Origin: Paenibacillus montanisoli
Lineage (GTDB): Bacteria; Bacillota; Bacilli; Paenibacillales; Paenibacillaceae
Length of the DNA stretch: 64,000 bases
NCBI RefSeq assembly: GCF_003268025.1
Contig: NZ_QLUW01000001.1
Location: 496,001 to 560,000, forward strand
Reading direction: 5' to 3'
A model generated the notes under the pieces. The model was given only the letters and a program-made list of their open reading frames with translations. It had not been told where the DNA came from and did no database searches. This document shows, piece by piece, positions 1-7,585 of the stretch. Both the position numbers and the translations under genes were made by a program. Numbering within the stretch: position 1 is the stretch's first letter; each line of letters starts with the position of its first letter.

Positions 1-638
1 GCATTGGCCAGCGTAGGCGTCGCAACCGTCATTTGAAGGCGGCTCAGCACGTCGTAGAACTTTTTCGCCCAAGCCAGCTTGTCATTCTCCTTCATTGCCA
101 GGTGCATGGCCACGCCCATGAACAGCTCCTGCGGAAGCTCCAGTACGTCGCCGTTGAAGCTCTTGATCAGATAACGGTCAGCCAGTGTCTTCAGTCCGAT
201 GTAATTGAACAGGTAGTCGCGTTCAGGCACGATGTAATTGCCGAGCTCGCGGATTTCGTCGCGTGTATAGTGCTCTAGTATGTAGCTGCCGTAGAGCCCT
301 TTGTCTGTCAAATACGTGATGAGAGAGTAGAAGTCCCCGTAGCCGAAGTAGCCGTATTTGCGGTTGATTGCAGATTCTTTATAGAGATCGTACACAAGAA
401 GCTTGGCTGCAACGTACTGCCAGTTCGGCTGTTCGATGCTCGTTTTTTCGACCGCAACTTGAATGAGTGTACGCTGAATTTCTTTAGTAGTAATGTTATT
501 GCGGAAATAAGGAAGCAATGCGGTTTCAAGCTCAAGCGGGTCGCAGTCGCTGTAGCCGACACACGAGAAATCAATGACTTTCTTAAGCTTGGAAAAGATA
601 AGTTCTTCTTTCTGACCGTTCCTCTTAATGATATCCAC
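1..638 (-). CDS. nrdA: Ribonucleoside-diphosphate reductase alpha subunit, N-terminal part (runs off window)
   Basis: The gene encodes the large subunit of class I ribonucleotide reductase, which makes dNDPs from NDPs in the cytosol. About 212 N-terminal codons are visible. They begin with an ATP-cone-like segment (IIKRNGQKEELIFSKLKK), continue through the all-alpha N-terminal domain (DFYSLITYLTDKGLYG, LFMGVAMHLA) and reach the start of the barrel (TVATPTLAN) at the window edge. The overall pattern resembles E. coli NrdA more than the shorter Bacillus NrdE. No ATG lies in the proper place. I chose GTG at 638 because AAGGAG (656-651) lies 12 bases upstream. A TTG at 692 has no ribosome binding site and falls inside an NrdR box. 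The subunit identity is firm; the exact start is not. A beta subunit would be expected downstream, outside the window. Confidence 0.85.
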   Translation of the reverse strand, partial: MDIIKRNGQKEELIFSKLKKVIDFSCVGYSDCDPLELETALLPYFRNNITTKEIQRTLIQVAVEKTSIEQPNWQYVAAKLLVYDLYKESAINRKYGYFGYGDFYSLITYLTDKGLYGSYILEHYTRDEIRELGNYIVPERDYLFNYIGLKTLADRYLIKSFNGDVLELPQELFMGVAMHLAMKENDKLAWAKKFYDVLSRLQMTVATPTLAN

Positions 639-686
639 GAGAAGAGCCCACTCCTTGTCGAAGGATGTCGTCTGACAACCCTTAAT

Positions 687-702
687 ACACAATATGTTGT
701 TA
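687..702. promoter_or_regulatory. NrdR box 1 (proximal)
   Basis: ACACAATATGTTGTTA matches the 16-bp NrdR consensus (acaCwAtATaTwGtgt) at about 13 positions. Its centre is 32 bp from that of the second box, which is three helical turns and the usual spacing for NrdR pairs. It overlaps the predicted start of transcription. Confidence 0.7.
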
Positions 703-712
703 TTGCTTTTCT

Positions 713-741
713 AAATTACACCAATATATAGTGTCTGTCAA
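713..741 (-). promoter_or_regulatory. Sigma-A type promoter of the ribonucleotide reductase gene
   Basis: On the minus strand, TTGACA (741-736) is followed after 17 bases by TAATTT (718-713). This puts the transcription start near 706 and gives a leader of about 68 nt before the GTG at 638. One NrdR box lies in the spacer and the other just downstream of the -10, which fits repression. Confidence 0.7.
719..734. promoter_or_regulatory. NrdR box 2 (distal)
   Basis: Read on the minus strand, ACACTATATATTGGTG matches the NrdR consensus at about 14 of 16 positions. It occupies the spacer between the -35 and -10 hexamers. NrdR is the zinc-ribbon/ATP-cone repressor of reductase genes; its own gene is not in this window. 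Confidence 0.75.
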
Positions 742-1090
742 GTTATACTATTCGACAGCCGGGTATGCCGTACCATGCATTTTTCTGGTATGAAAAGCCT
801 ATGAAAACTTGCTGCTGCGGCATTTTTTTGGGGTAGATCGAAACCTCTTATATATATCGGCAGAAGATAGGAAAAAGTGAGTAACCATAATTGCGGAAAC
901 TTATTATAGCACTATATGTAGTAACCGTGTGGTGACAATAATAGGGATATTGCAGGCATCGGGCGCGCCTCATTGCATGTTCAAACAACGTTTGGAATTT
1001 TTATTGGTGTTGGGCCATTAGCTTTAGTACACTTAGGCTACAATCGTTCTATTTTCATTATTTAAAGAGAGGACGTGACGATATCCCATC
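742..1090. other. Intergenic region between nrdA and the copper locus
   Basis: These 350 bases between divergent genes hold no convincing coding frame. A TACAAT hexamer at 1039-1044 could be the -10 of the copper operon, but I find no good -35 for it. A short inverted repeat, CAAAC-aac-GTTTG, lies at about 982-994 and might be an operator; nothing ties it to a known regulator. Confidence 0.4.
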
Positions 1091-2740
1091 ATGATCCGTC
1101 GCAAAAGAACCAGCCCAACTTCCATCATACAAGCTGCCCTCCTCTGCATGTGGATGTGCCTCTTGCTTATCGGTGTGCCGGCAGGGGTATCCGCGCATGC
1201 GGAGCTCGAACGCTCCGTGCCGGAAGCAAACACCAAATACGAACAAAGCCCGAAGGCCGTAGAGTTGACCTTTAATGAAGCGATCGAGACCGAGGTAGGC
1301 TCCATCGAGGTGCTCGATTCCAAATCGCGGCCCGTATCGAACGCGTCGCCGCAGGTGAGCGAAGATCAGTACTCGTTAACGTTGCCGCTTCCTTCGCTCG
1401 GCGTTGGCGTCTATACCGTTTCATATTCCGTCGTATCCGCGGACGGCCATCCGGTCAGCGGTTCTTTCGTATTTATAGTAGGAAATCCGCCCGAGGGCGT
1501 GGATGCCGCTACTTTTGATCCGCACAAAGAGCTTGGCCACGCGGGGCACAGCGTCTCCACCCAGCTGACGACGAACCAATTCATTATTTACGCCGTCCGC
1601 ATCGTCTACTATGGTGCGCTGCTATGGGCGGCGGGATTGATGCTGTGGCCGATGTTGACGCGGGGACGCGGACATGCGCTGCCGGGCATCCAGCAGAAAT
1701 GGGAGCGGACGGCGCTCCGTACGCTGCTCATCGTCACGCTGGTGTATATATTCGTTCATGCGCGGCAGATTTTGTCGGGCTATCCGAGTGAAGAATACAA
1801 CAGATTGTTCCTGCAAACGACTATCGGGCGGGAATGGATAGCTATGATTGCGCTTATCGCGGCAGGTTTCCTCGTGCTTCGGTTTCATGCGGTTTGGAAG
1901 ATGGCGTGGGCGCTGCTCGTGCTGGCTGTCGAGAGCTGGAGCGGCCACGCGGCGGTATACTCGCCTAAGAGCGCATCCGTTATGTTTGATTTCGTCCATT
2001 TGTCGGCCGGCGCCGTATGGGCAGGAGGGCTGATGCTGCTTCTCGCGCTATGGCGGGCAGACCGCAAGGAAGCCGGAAGGTTCGCCGTCTTGTTCTCTCG
2101 AGCGGCCTTGCTGTCCCTTGCGCTGCTCATTTTATCCGGTCTCGGATTAACGTTCTTGTTCCTGCCTTCGCTAGAATACTTGTCTTATACAGCGTGGGGG
2201 ACGATTTTGATTGTGAAGACAGCCTTCGTGCTGCTTGTTCTTGTTGTCGGCGGCATTCTTCATATACGCGTAAGAAAAGGAGATCTTCCGACCGGTGCGC
2301 TGCTTCGCGCGGATGCGGCATTAATGGCGCTGATCATTGCCGCTGCGGCGCTGTTTACCTATATTAGTCCGCTGCCAGCGAACGAACCGGTTACCTATCA
2401 TAAAATGGGCGATACGATGCATCTGTCGCTGCGCGTAACGCCGAACAAGCCGGGCGACAATCAATTTATCGTCAAGGTGTGGCTGCCGGAGGCGGTGGGA
2501 GCGCCGAAATCGGTGAAGCTGCGCTTGTATTCGCTGGACCGGAAGGAGCTTGGTCCGATCCAGGTGCCGATCGAAACATACGAGGATAAAGAAATTACCT
2601 CTTTCGACGGCTATGTAAAAGCGGCTTTCATGACGGAGGGGCCGTTCATTCCGTTTGCCGGCAGATGGCAGGCCGAGATTCGCGTCATGGATAAAGAGGA
2701 TAACGAGCAAGTCGAAAAAGTTGAATTCCGGAACTACTAA
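1091..2740 (+). CDS. CopC-CopD fusion copper protein, YcnJ type
   Basis: This 549-residue protein probably handles or imports copper at the cell envelope, like B. subtilis YcnJ. A basic N-terminus and signal peptide end at VSA-H, so mature CopC would begin with His36, the N-terminal ligand of the CopC copper site; a second conserved stretch is SADGHPVSG. The CopC domain spans about residues 36-130. A CopD membrane domain with about eight helices follows (roughly 165-430). A C-terminal soluble beta domain (about 440-549) starts near MGDTMHLSLRV. The start has only a distant GAGAGG upstream. A two-component system and a YcnI-type gene follow in the same direction, which supports a copper role. 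The family call is strong; the direction of copper movement is inferred. Confidence 0.88.
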   Translation: MIRRKRTSPTSIIQAALLCMWMCLLLIGVPAGVSAHAELERSVPEANTKYEQSPKAVELTFNEAIETEVGSIEVLDSKSRPVSNASPQVSEDQYSLTLPLPSLGVGVYTVSYSVVSADGHPVSGSFVFIVGNPPEGVDAATFDPHKELGHAGHSVSTQLTTNQFIIYAVRIVYYGALLWAAGLMLWPMLTRGRGHALPGIQQKWERTALRTLLIVTLVYIFVHARQILSGYPSEEYNRLFLQTTIGREWIAMIALIAAGFLVLRFHAVWKMAWALLVLAVESWSGHAAVYSPKSASVMFDFVHLSAGAVWAGGLMLLLALWRADRKEAGRFAVLFSRAALLSLALLILSGLGLTFLFLPSLEYLSYTAWGTILIVKTAFVLLVLVVGGILHIRVRKGDLPTGALLRADAALMALIIAAAALFTYISPLPANEPVTYHKMGDTMHLSLRVTPNKPGDNQFIVKVWLPEAVGAPKSVKLRLYSLDRKELGPIQVPIETYEDKEITSFDGYVKAAFMTEGPFIPFAGRWQAEIRVMDKEDNEQVEKVEFRNY

Positions 2741-2778
2741 GATGGACGAACACGCGCAAGAGGAGAGGAATCGGCACT

Positions 2779-3630
2779 ATGGCCTATAAAAGGATCAAAT
2801 GGTTGATTTTATGGACGCCGACCATAACGATTGCGCTGTGGGAGTACTTGCGGCATGCGCTGCTGCTGCCGTACATTTCGATGGACCTTGGCAATGCGCT
2901 CGCGCCGGTGATCGTCATGACCGTGACGGCAACGCTGCTAATCAAGCTGTTTCGGATGCTTGAGGCAACGAATGAATCGCTGCAGCAGGCCAAGGCGGCG
3001 CGAGCCGCGTACCTGGAACGGGAACAGCTTGCCCGAGAGCTCCACGACGGCATCTCGCAGTCGCTTTTCCTGCTCTCGGTGAAGCTCGATAAGCTGGAGC
3101 AGGCCAAGAACAACGAAGCGGTGCTGGAGACCGCGCAGCAGCTGCGCCGCACTGTGCGGCATGTCTATGAGGACGTGCGGCAGTCGATCGCTTCGCTGCG
3201 AAGCGAGCCTTCCAAGACCGATGTGCAGTGGATGCAGGCGGTGCGGGAAATGGCGGAGGAGCTGGAGCGCGGTGGGCTTGCCGTACAGCTGGATTGGCGG
3301 CTGACAGACGGCAGGCTGACCGGCAAAGAGAAGGTCGAGCTGCTCGCGATCGTCCGCGAGGCGATGCTGAACGTGCGGAAGCATGCGAACGCATCGCAGC
3401 TGAGCGTGCTGGCCGAAGAAACGGATGATGCCGGTTTCCGCTGCACGGTCACGGATGACGGAACCGGCGCGGAGCCTGCGCAGCTGACGGCGAAAGGACG
3501 CTACGGCATCCGCATGATGCGGGATCGGGCCAAGTCGATGGGCTGGCAGCTGCATGTGAGGCAAGGCGAAGGCAGTGACGGGCATGCGGTTGGAACAGTC
3601 GTAGAGGTGACGAAGGAGGCGGAGCGCTGA
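2779..3630 (+). CDS. Sensor histidine kinase, HisKA_3 (NarX/DesK-like)
   Basis: This 283-residue membrane sensor kinase has two hydrophobic segments at residues 8-30 and 40-57 with almost no external loop. A HisKA_3 dimerisation domain follows, with phospho-acceptor His89 in ARELHDGISQ. The ATPase domain has the N box REAMLNVRKHA (Asn198), DDGTG (about 226-230) and YGIRMMRDRA. GGAGAGG precedes the ATG. The response regulator gene starts one base after this stop codon, so the two are surely a pair. With so little exposed sequence, the signal is probably sensed in the membrane or through a partner; the CopCD gene 38 bases upstream suggests copper or envelope state, which is inference. Confidence 0.9.
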   Translation: MAYKRIKWLILWTPTITIALWEYLRHALLLPYISMDLGNALAPVIVMTVTATLLIKLFRMLEATNESLQQAKAARAAYLEREQLARELHDGISQSLFLLSVKLDKLEQAKNNEAVLETAQQLRRTVRHVYEDVRQSIASLRSEPSKTDVQWMQAVREMAEELERGGLAVQLDWRLTDGRLTGKEKVELLAIVREAMLNVRKHANASQLSVLAEETDDAGFRCTVTDDGTGAEPAQLTAKGRYGIRMMRDRAKSMGWQLHVRQGEGSDGHAVGTVVEVTKEAER

Positions 3631-3631
3631 G

Positions 3632-4333
3632 ATGAGCGGCAAACGAATATCGGTGCTGATTGCCGACGATCACCCGCACGGACGGGAAGGGATGCGCGAC
3701 ATTTTGGGCGGCGACGCTGATTTTCATATTGTAGGCGAAGCGGCAAACGGCGAGCAGGCGGTCATGCTTGCAGCCGAGCTTGTTCCGGATTTGGTGCTCA
3801 TGGATATCAATATGCCAGTCATGAACGGCATGGAAGCGACGCAGCGAATCAAGACGATCGATCCGAGAATCAAAATCGTGATGGTTACCGTGTCGGATGA
3901 CATTACCGATTTGTTCGAGGCGATTAAGCGCGGCGCGCAGGGGTATTTGCTGAAGAACCTATCGCCTTCGGCATGGGTTGAATATTTGCGCGCCGTGGCC
4001 GTGGACGAGGCCCCGCTGTCCAAAGAGCTGGCGTTCCGCATGCTCCAGGAGTTTAACGGCGGAAGCGCCGGGACGGGATCGGGGGCTGGAGGGCGTGCGC
4101 AGGCTTCTGCTGCCGGCTCTGCAGGTGTGCATGCGGCACTGACGCAGCGAGAGAGGGAGGTGCTGGAGCGGGTGGCGTCCGGCGGCTCAAATCGCCTGAT
4201 TGCCGAGAGCTTCGGCATATCCGAGCATACGGTCAAAAACCATTTGAAAAACATTTTGCAGAAGCTTCATCTTGAGAACCGGGTGCAGCTTGCGCGCTAT
4301 GCGCTGGAGAAGGGGCTTGTGAAGGAGACCTGA
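3632..4333 (+). CDS. Response regulator, NarL/LuxR family
   Basis: The 233-residue partner of the kinase just upstream has a receiver domain with acidic pair Asp12-Asp13, phospho-acceptor Asp58 (LVLMDINMP) and Lys108 (YLLKN). A Gly/Ala-rich linker (about 140-165) leads to a LuxR-type helix-turn-helix (TQREREVLERVASG, ISEHTVKNHLKNI). The linker is longer than usual for the family. The likely targets are the flanking copper genes; no operator could be identified by eye. Confidence 0.92.
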   Translation: MSGKRISVLIADDHPHGREGMRDILGGDADFHIVGEAANGEQAVMLAAELVPDLVLMDINMPVMNGMEATQRIKTIDPRIKIVMVTVSDDITDLFEAIKRGAQGYLLKNLSPSAWVEYLRAVAVDEAPLSKELAFRMLQEFNGGSAGTGSGAGGRAQASAAGSAGVHAALTQREREVLERVASGGSNRLIAESFGISEHTVKNHLKNILQKLHLENRVQLARYALEKGLVKET

Positions 4334-4430
4334 CACATAATTGTAACAGGGGCATAGCCCGATCGAGTCATGGCGGAACGTTTGAACTAGGCTATACTGC
4401 TTCTATACGATCAGAGGCAGGAGGAAGATG

Positions 4431-5228
4431 ATGATGAAACGATCGAAGAAATGGTCCGTGCTCGGCATATCGCTGTTGTCCATGGTTCTGTTTGCAGGCA
4501 TCGCCAGCGCGCATGTAACGGTACTGCCGAAGCAAGCGGCTCAGAACAGCAATGAGGTGTTCACCGTACGCGTTCCGAGCGAGAAAGAGAATGCGACGAC
4601 GAAGAGCATCAAGGTGAAGATTCCGGACGGAGTGAAAGTCAGCCGCGTCGAGCCAAAGGCTGGCTGGAAGCATGAACTTGAGACCAATGCGGAAACGAAG
4701 GCGATCGTCTCGGTCACATGGACGGCGGAAGGCGAAGGCTTGGCGAAAACGGAATTTACCGAATTCCGTCTTTCGGGCAAGATATCGGCTGACGCGAAGC
4801 AGCTCGTTTGGAAAGCTTACCAGACGTACAGCGACAACTCGCTCGTGGAATGGGTCGGCGGCGATGGAGCCGACTATCCGGCAGCGGTGACGACCGTCAC
4901 CGCGGGGACAGGCGAAAGCGACGGGCATGGCGGCGGCAGCAGCGGTTCCGCGGGCACGGCACCGGATACCGGTACGGCTTCGGGTTCGGAAGGCAGCGGT
5001 GACGCGGCGCCGGAAACACCGGTATCGAACAGCGGCGGCGATTCCTCGGCGGGAACGCCGGAGCCGGCAGCATCGGCGGATAACAGCGCGACAGCTCAGG
5101 AGAGCGCCCCTGTGACCGCAGCCGACGCCGGCTCGAAATCGGATACGCTGAGCCGCACGCTGTCGATCGCGGCTTTAGCGCTCGCGGCTTCCGCGTTCGT
5201 CATTTCGGTCTCGCGCAAGAAGCGCTAA
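4431..5228 (+). CDS. YcnI-family (DUF1775) copper-binding protein
   Basis: The product is an exported, membrane-anchored protein of about 265 residues. Its signal peptide ends at ASA-H, so the mature chain begins HVTVLP. In the YcnI family the N-terminal His forms a mono-histidine copper site together with a Trp. The DUF1775 domain covers about residues 29-155. It is followed by a Gly/Ser/Ala/Pro-rich linker (160-235), one membrane helix (about 243-260) and a basic tail (SRKKR), the usual YcnI layout. Three ATG codons overlap at 4428, 4431 and 4434. With GGAGG at 4420-4424, the second or third is best spaced. A possible promoter lies just upstream (TTGAAC 4382, TATACG 4404). Confidence 0.88.
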   Translation: MMKRSKKWSVLGISLLSMVLFAGIASAHVTVLPKQAAQNSNEVFTVRVPSEKENATTKSIKVKIPDGVKVSRVEPKAGWKHELETNAETKAIVSVTWTAEGEGLAKTEFTEFRLSGKISADAKQLVWKAYQTYSDNSLVEWVGGDGADYPAAVTTVTAGTGESDGHGGGSSGSAGTAPDTGTASGSEGSGDAAPETPVSNSGGDSSAGTPEPAASADNSATAQESAPVTAADAGSKSDTLSRTLSIAALALAASAFVISVSRKKR

Positions 5229-5235
5229 TTGGATG

Positions 5236-5285
5236 TGCCGGCTCGAAGCTGTGCGTAAGCACGCCTTCGGGCCGGTCTTTTTTTA
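5236..5285 (+). terminator. Rho-independent terminator after the copper locus
   Basis: CCGGCTCGAAG (5238-5248) pairs with CTTCGGGCCGG (5265-5275), with one G-T pair, and is followed by a run of eight T. Confidence 0.85.
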
Positions 5286-5335
5286 TGGCATAGCAGCTGG
5301 TGTCCCACAGGCAAGGCGGTTTTGGGCTATAGAGA

Positions 5336-5510
5336 GGTAACGGTTACCGTACATTTAGCAGAGAGCGGCGGATTAGAGGTGAAGAGGGGTAACTGTTACC
5401 GTACATTTAGCGGGGATCGGCGGATTCGAAGTGAAGAGAGGTAACGGTTACCGTACATTTAGCGGGAAACGGCGGTTTCGAGGTGAAGAGAGGTAATGGT
5501 TGCCTCTAAT
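5336..5510. repeat. Tandem repeat array A, exact 52-bp period, about 3.5 copies
   Basis: The palindrome GGTAACGGTTACC recurs at 5336, 5388 (one change), 5440 and 5492 (degenerate), always 52 bp apart. Each unit continues with GTACATTTAGC and a CGGCGG block. No protein frame is kept, since 52 is not a multiple of three. The array lies between the copper terminator and the pheS leader and adjoins array B, whose units share the ACATT...GCG...CGGCGG core. Confidence 0.85.
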
Positions 5511-5566
5511 CAGCAGAGTAACAATATCCCTCGTAGCAACACATCAACGGAGAAGCGGCAGTTTGG

Positions 5567-6165
5567 GCGAAAGAGGAGCTCTGGAAGCGTCACATTGGCG
5601 AGAACTCGGCGGAAGAAGCGAAAGAGGAGCTCTGGAAGCATCACATTGACGAGAAATCGGCGGAAGAAGCGAAAGAGGAGCACTGGAAGCGTCACATTGG
5701 CGAGAAATCGGCGGAAGAAGCGAAAAGAGGAGCTCTGGAAGCATCACATTGGCGAGAAATCGGCGGAAGAAGCGAAAAGAGGAGCTCTGGAAGCATCACA
5801 TTGGCGAGAAATCGGCGGAAGAAGCGAAAGAGGAGCTCTGGAAGCATCACATTGGCGAACATTGGCGGAAGAAGCGAAAGAGGAGCTCTGGAAGCATCAC
5901 ATTGGCGAGAAATCAGCGGAAGAAGCGAAAAGAGGAGCTTTGGAAGCTTCTCATTGGCGAGAACTCGGCGGAAGAAGCGAAAGAGGAGCTCTGGAAGCAT
6001 CACATTGGCGAGAAATCGGCGGAAGAAGCGAAAGAGGAGCACTGGAAGCGTCACATTGGCGAGAAATCGGCGGAAGAAGCGAAAGAGGAGCTCTGGAAGC
6101 ATCACATTGGCGAGAAATCAGCGGAAGAAGCGAAAAGAGGAGCTTTGGAAGCGTCGCGAAGTCGG
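5567..6165. repeat. Tandem repeat array B, 50-52 bp period, 12 copies
   Basis: The element GGAGC(T/A) recurs at 5575, 5626, 5677, 5729, 5781, 5832, 5882, 5934, 5985, 6036, 6087 and 6139. Each unit is close to 'GCGAAAGAGGAGCTCTGGAA', then GC(A/G)TCACATTGGCGAGAA, then (A/C)TCGGCGGAAGAA. Spacing varies between 50, 51 and 52 bp through single-base insertions in the GAAA(A)GAGG run. The reading frame therefore shifts between units, and the long open frames here are side effects of stop-poor repeats, not genes. Confidence 0.85.
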
Positions 6166-6192
6166 GACGGAGCTCGGCTGGGCAATCCGCCC

Positions 6193-6222
6193 TTGCGAAA
6201 CAGGTTGAAAACTTTGTATAAT
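6193..6222 (+). promoter_or_regulatory. Promoter of the pheST T-box transcript
   Basis: TTGCGA (6193-6198) is followed after 18 bases by a perfect TATAAT (6217-6222), placing the start near 6229, just before the T-box stem I. Confidence 0.7.
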
Positions 6223-6229
6223 ATACGTT

Positions 6230-6508
6230 ATATACGTAATGCGATGAGGAAGAAGAGTACGCAGTGCTTTCTTGACAGGGAGAAGACGCCACGGATTGAG
6301 AGCGTCTTTAGGAAATCAGGCTGCCGAAGTTCGCTTCCGAGCAGACTCTTGAAGGGGGACGGCAATTCGGCTGTTCAGGGGTAGAGAGTTCCGGCTTCCG
6401 GCCGATATCCGGGTTTGAGGAATGGCCAGCGTCTGCATAGACCGGCATTCGAATTAGGGTGGTAACACGGTTCTTTCGTCCCTTAGGGGAGGAGGAGCCG
6501 TTTTTTAT
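6230..6508 (+). ncRNA. T-box leader (tRNA-Phe sensing) of pheST
   Basis: The leader carries a T-box sequence, AGGGTGGTAACACGG (6456-6470), followed by a terminator whose stem pairs CGGTTC...CGTCCC with GGGGAGG...GAGCCG (about 6468-6500) and ends in TTTTTT (6501-6506). Upstream lie stem I elements: an AGTA motif near 6258, a distal hairpin GAAGACGC/GCGTCTT (about 6282-6308) and a specifier candidate TTC (Phe) at 6330-6332, preceded by GAAG. A second TTC lies at 6335-6337. In this class uncharged tRNA-Phe pairs with the specifier and the T-box and stabilises the antiterminator. The T-box GGTAAC is a variant of the commoner GGTACC/GGNACC. Confidence 0.9.
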
Positions 6509-6534
6509 TTGTTCAAAAGAAGGAGCTGGATGGA

Positions 6535-7569
6535 ATGAAAGAGCGTTTGGAAGCATTGCGGGTCGAGGCGCTGCAGGAGCTGCAGCAGGTAGACAGTCCG
6601 CAGCAATTGAATGATCTTCGTGTCAAGTACTTAGGGAAGAAAGGCGCGCTGACGGAAATTCTCCGCGGCATGGGCAGTTTAAGCGCCGAAGAGCGTCCGG
6701 TCATCGGCCAAGTCGGCAACGAAGTGCGCGCCGCGATCGAGGAAGTCATCGAAACGAAGCAGGCAGCGTTCCAGCAGGCCGAAACGGCAAACCGCCTCCG
6801 CGCGGAAACGATCGACGTCACGCTGCCTGGCAAGAAGCAAGCGCCCGGCGCGGTACACCCGCTCAATAAGGTAGCTCAGGAAATCGAGGATGTGTTTATC
6901 GGCCTCGGCTATACGATCGCGGAAGGTCCTGAAGTCGAGTCCGACTTCTATAACTTCGAAGCGCTGAACCTGCCGAAGGATCACCCTGCGCGCGATATGC
7001 AGGATTCGTTCTACGTGACGGACGACATCCTGATGCGTACGCACACGTCGCCGGTACAGGTGCGCACGATGAAGGCGATGAACGGCAAAACGCCGGTCAA
7101 AGTCATTTGCCCGGGTAAAGTATACCGCCGCGACGATGACGACGCGACGCATTCGTTCCAATTTAACCAAATCGAAGGCCTCGTCATCGGACCGAACATC
7201 CGCATGAGCGACCTTAAAGGCACGCTGCTTCAATTCGTGCAGTTGATGTTCGGCAAGCAAACGGAAATCCGCCTGCGCCCGAGCTTCTTCCCGTTCACGG
7301 AGCCGAGCGCCGAGGTTGACGTGACATGCGTGCAATGCGGAGGACACGGCTGCCGGATGTGCAAGCACACGGGCTGGCTGGAAATTCTCGGCTGCGGCAT
7401 GGTGCACCCGCGCGTGCTGGAGATGGGCGGCTACGACCCGAACGAAGTCAGCGGCTTCGCGTTCGGCATGGGCGTAGAGCGTATCGCGCTGCTGAAATAC
7501 GGCATTGACGACATCCGTCATTTTTATACGAACGATCTGCGCTTCCTGAGCCAGTTTGTCCGAATGTGA
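6535..7569 (+). CDS. pheS: Phenylalanyl-tRNA synthetase alpha subunit
   Basis: This catalytic subunit of the alpha2-beta2 PheRS charges tRNA-Phe in the cytosol. It has 344 residues, normal for bacteria. An N-terminal coiled coil (about 1-85) precedes the class II core, with motif 2 at [15 protein letters not shown] (about 193-207) and motif 3 at [16 protein letters not shown] near the C-terminus. AAGGAG precedes the ATG. It is under T-box control and is followed after 16 bases by pheT. Confidence 0.97.
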   Translation: MKERLEALRVEALQELQQVDSPQQLNDLRVKYLGKKGALTEILRGMGSLSAEERPVIGQVGNEVRAAIEEVIETKQAAFQQAETANRLRAETIDVTLPGKKQAPGAVHPLNKVAQEIEDVFIGLGYTIAEGPEVESDFYNFEALNLPKDHPARDMQDSFYVTDDILMRTHTSPVQVRTMKAMNGKTPVKVICPGKVYRRDDDDATHSFQFNQIEGLVIGPNIRMSDLKGTLLQFVQLMFGKQTEIRLRPSFFPFTEPSAEVDVTCVQCGGHGCRMCKHTGWLEILGCGMVHPRVLEMGGYDPNEVSGFAFGMGVERIALLKYGIDDIRHFYTNDLRFLSQFVRM

Positions 7570-7585
7570 GAAGGAGGCTATTACG

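Noticed and set aside
5336-6165. Possible CRISPR array
   Set aside because: The whole unit repeats in tandem and there are no unique spacers; no cas genes are present.
5496-6384. Long overlapping frames encoding GALEASHWREIGGRSER- or EELWKHHIGEKSAEEAK-type repeats
   Set aside because: Unit lengths of 50, 51 and 52 bp shift the frame from unit to unit. No ribosome site or family is seen, and several frames are open at once, as expected of stop-free repeats.
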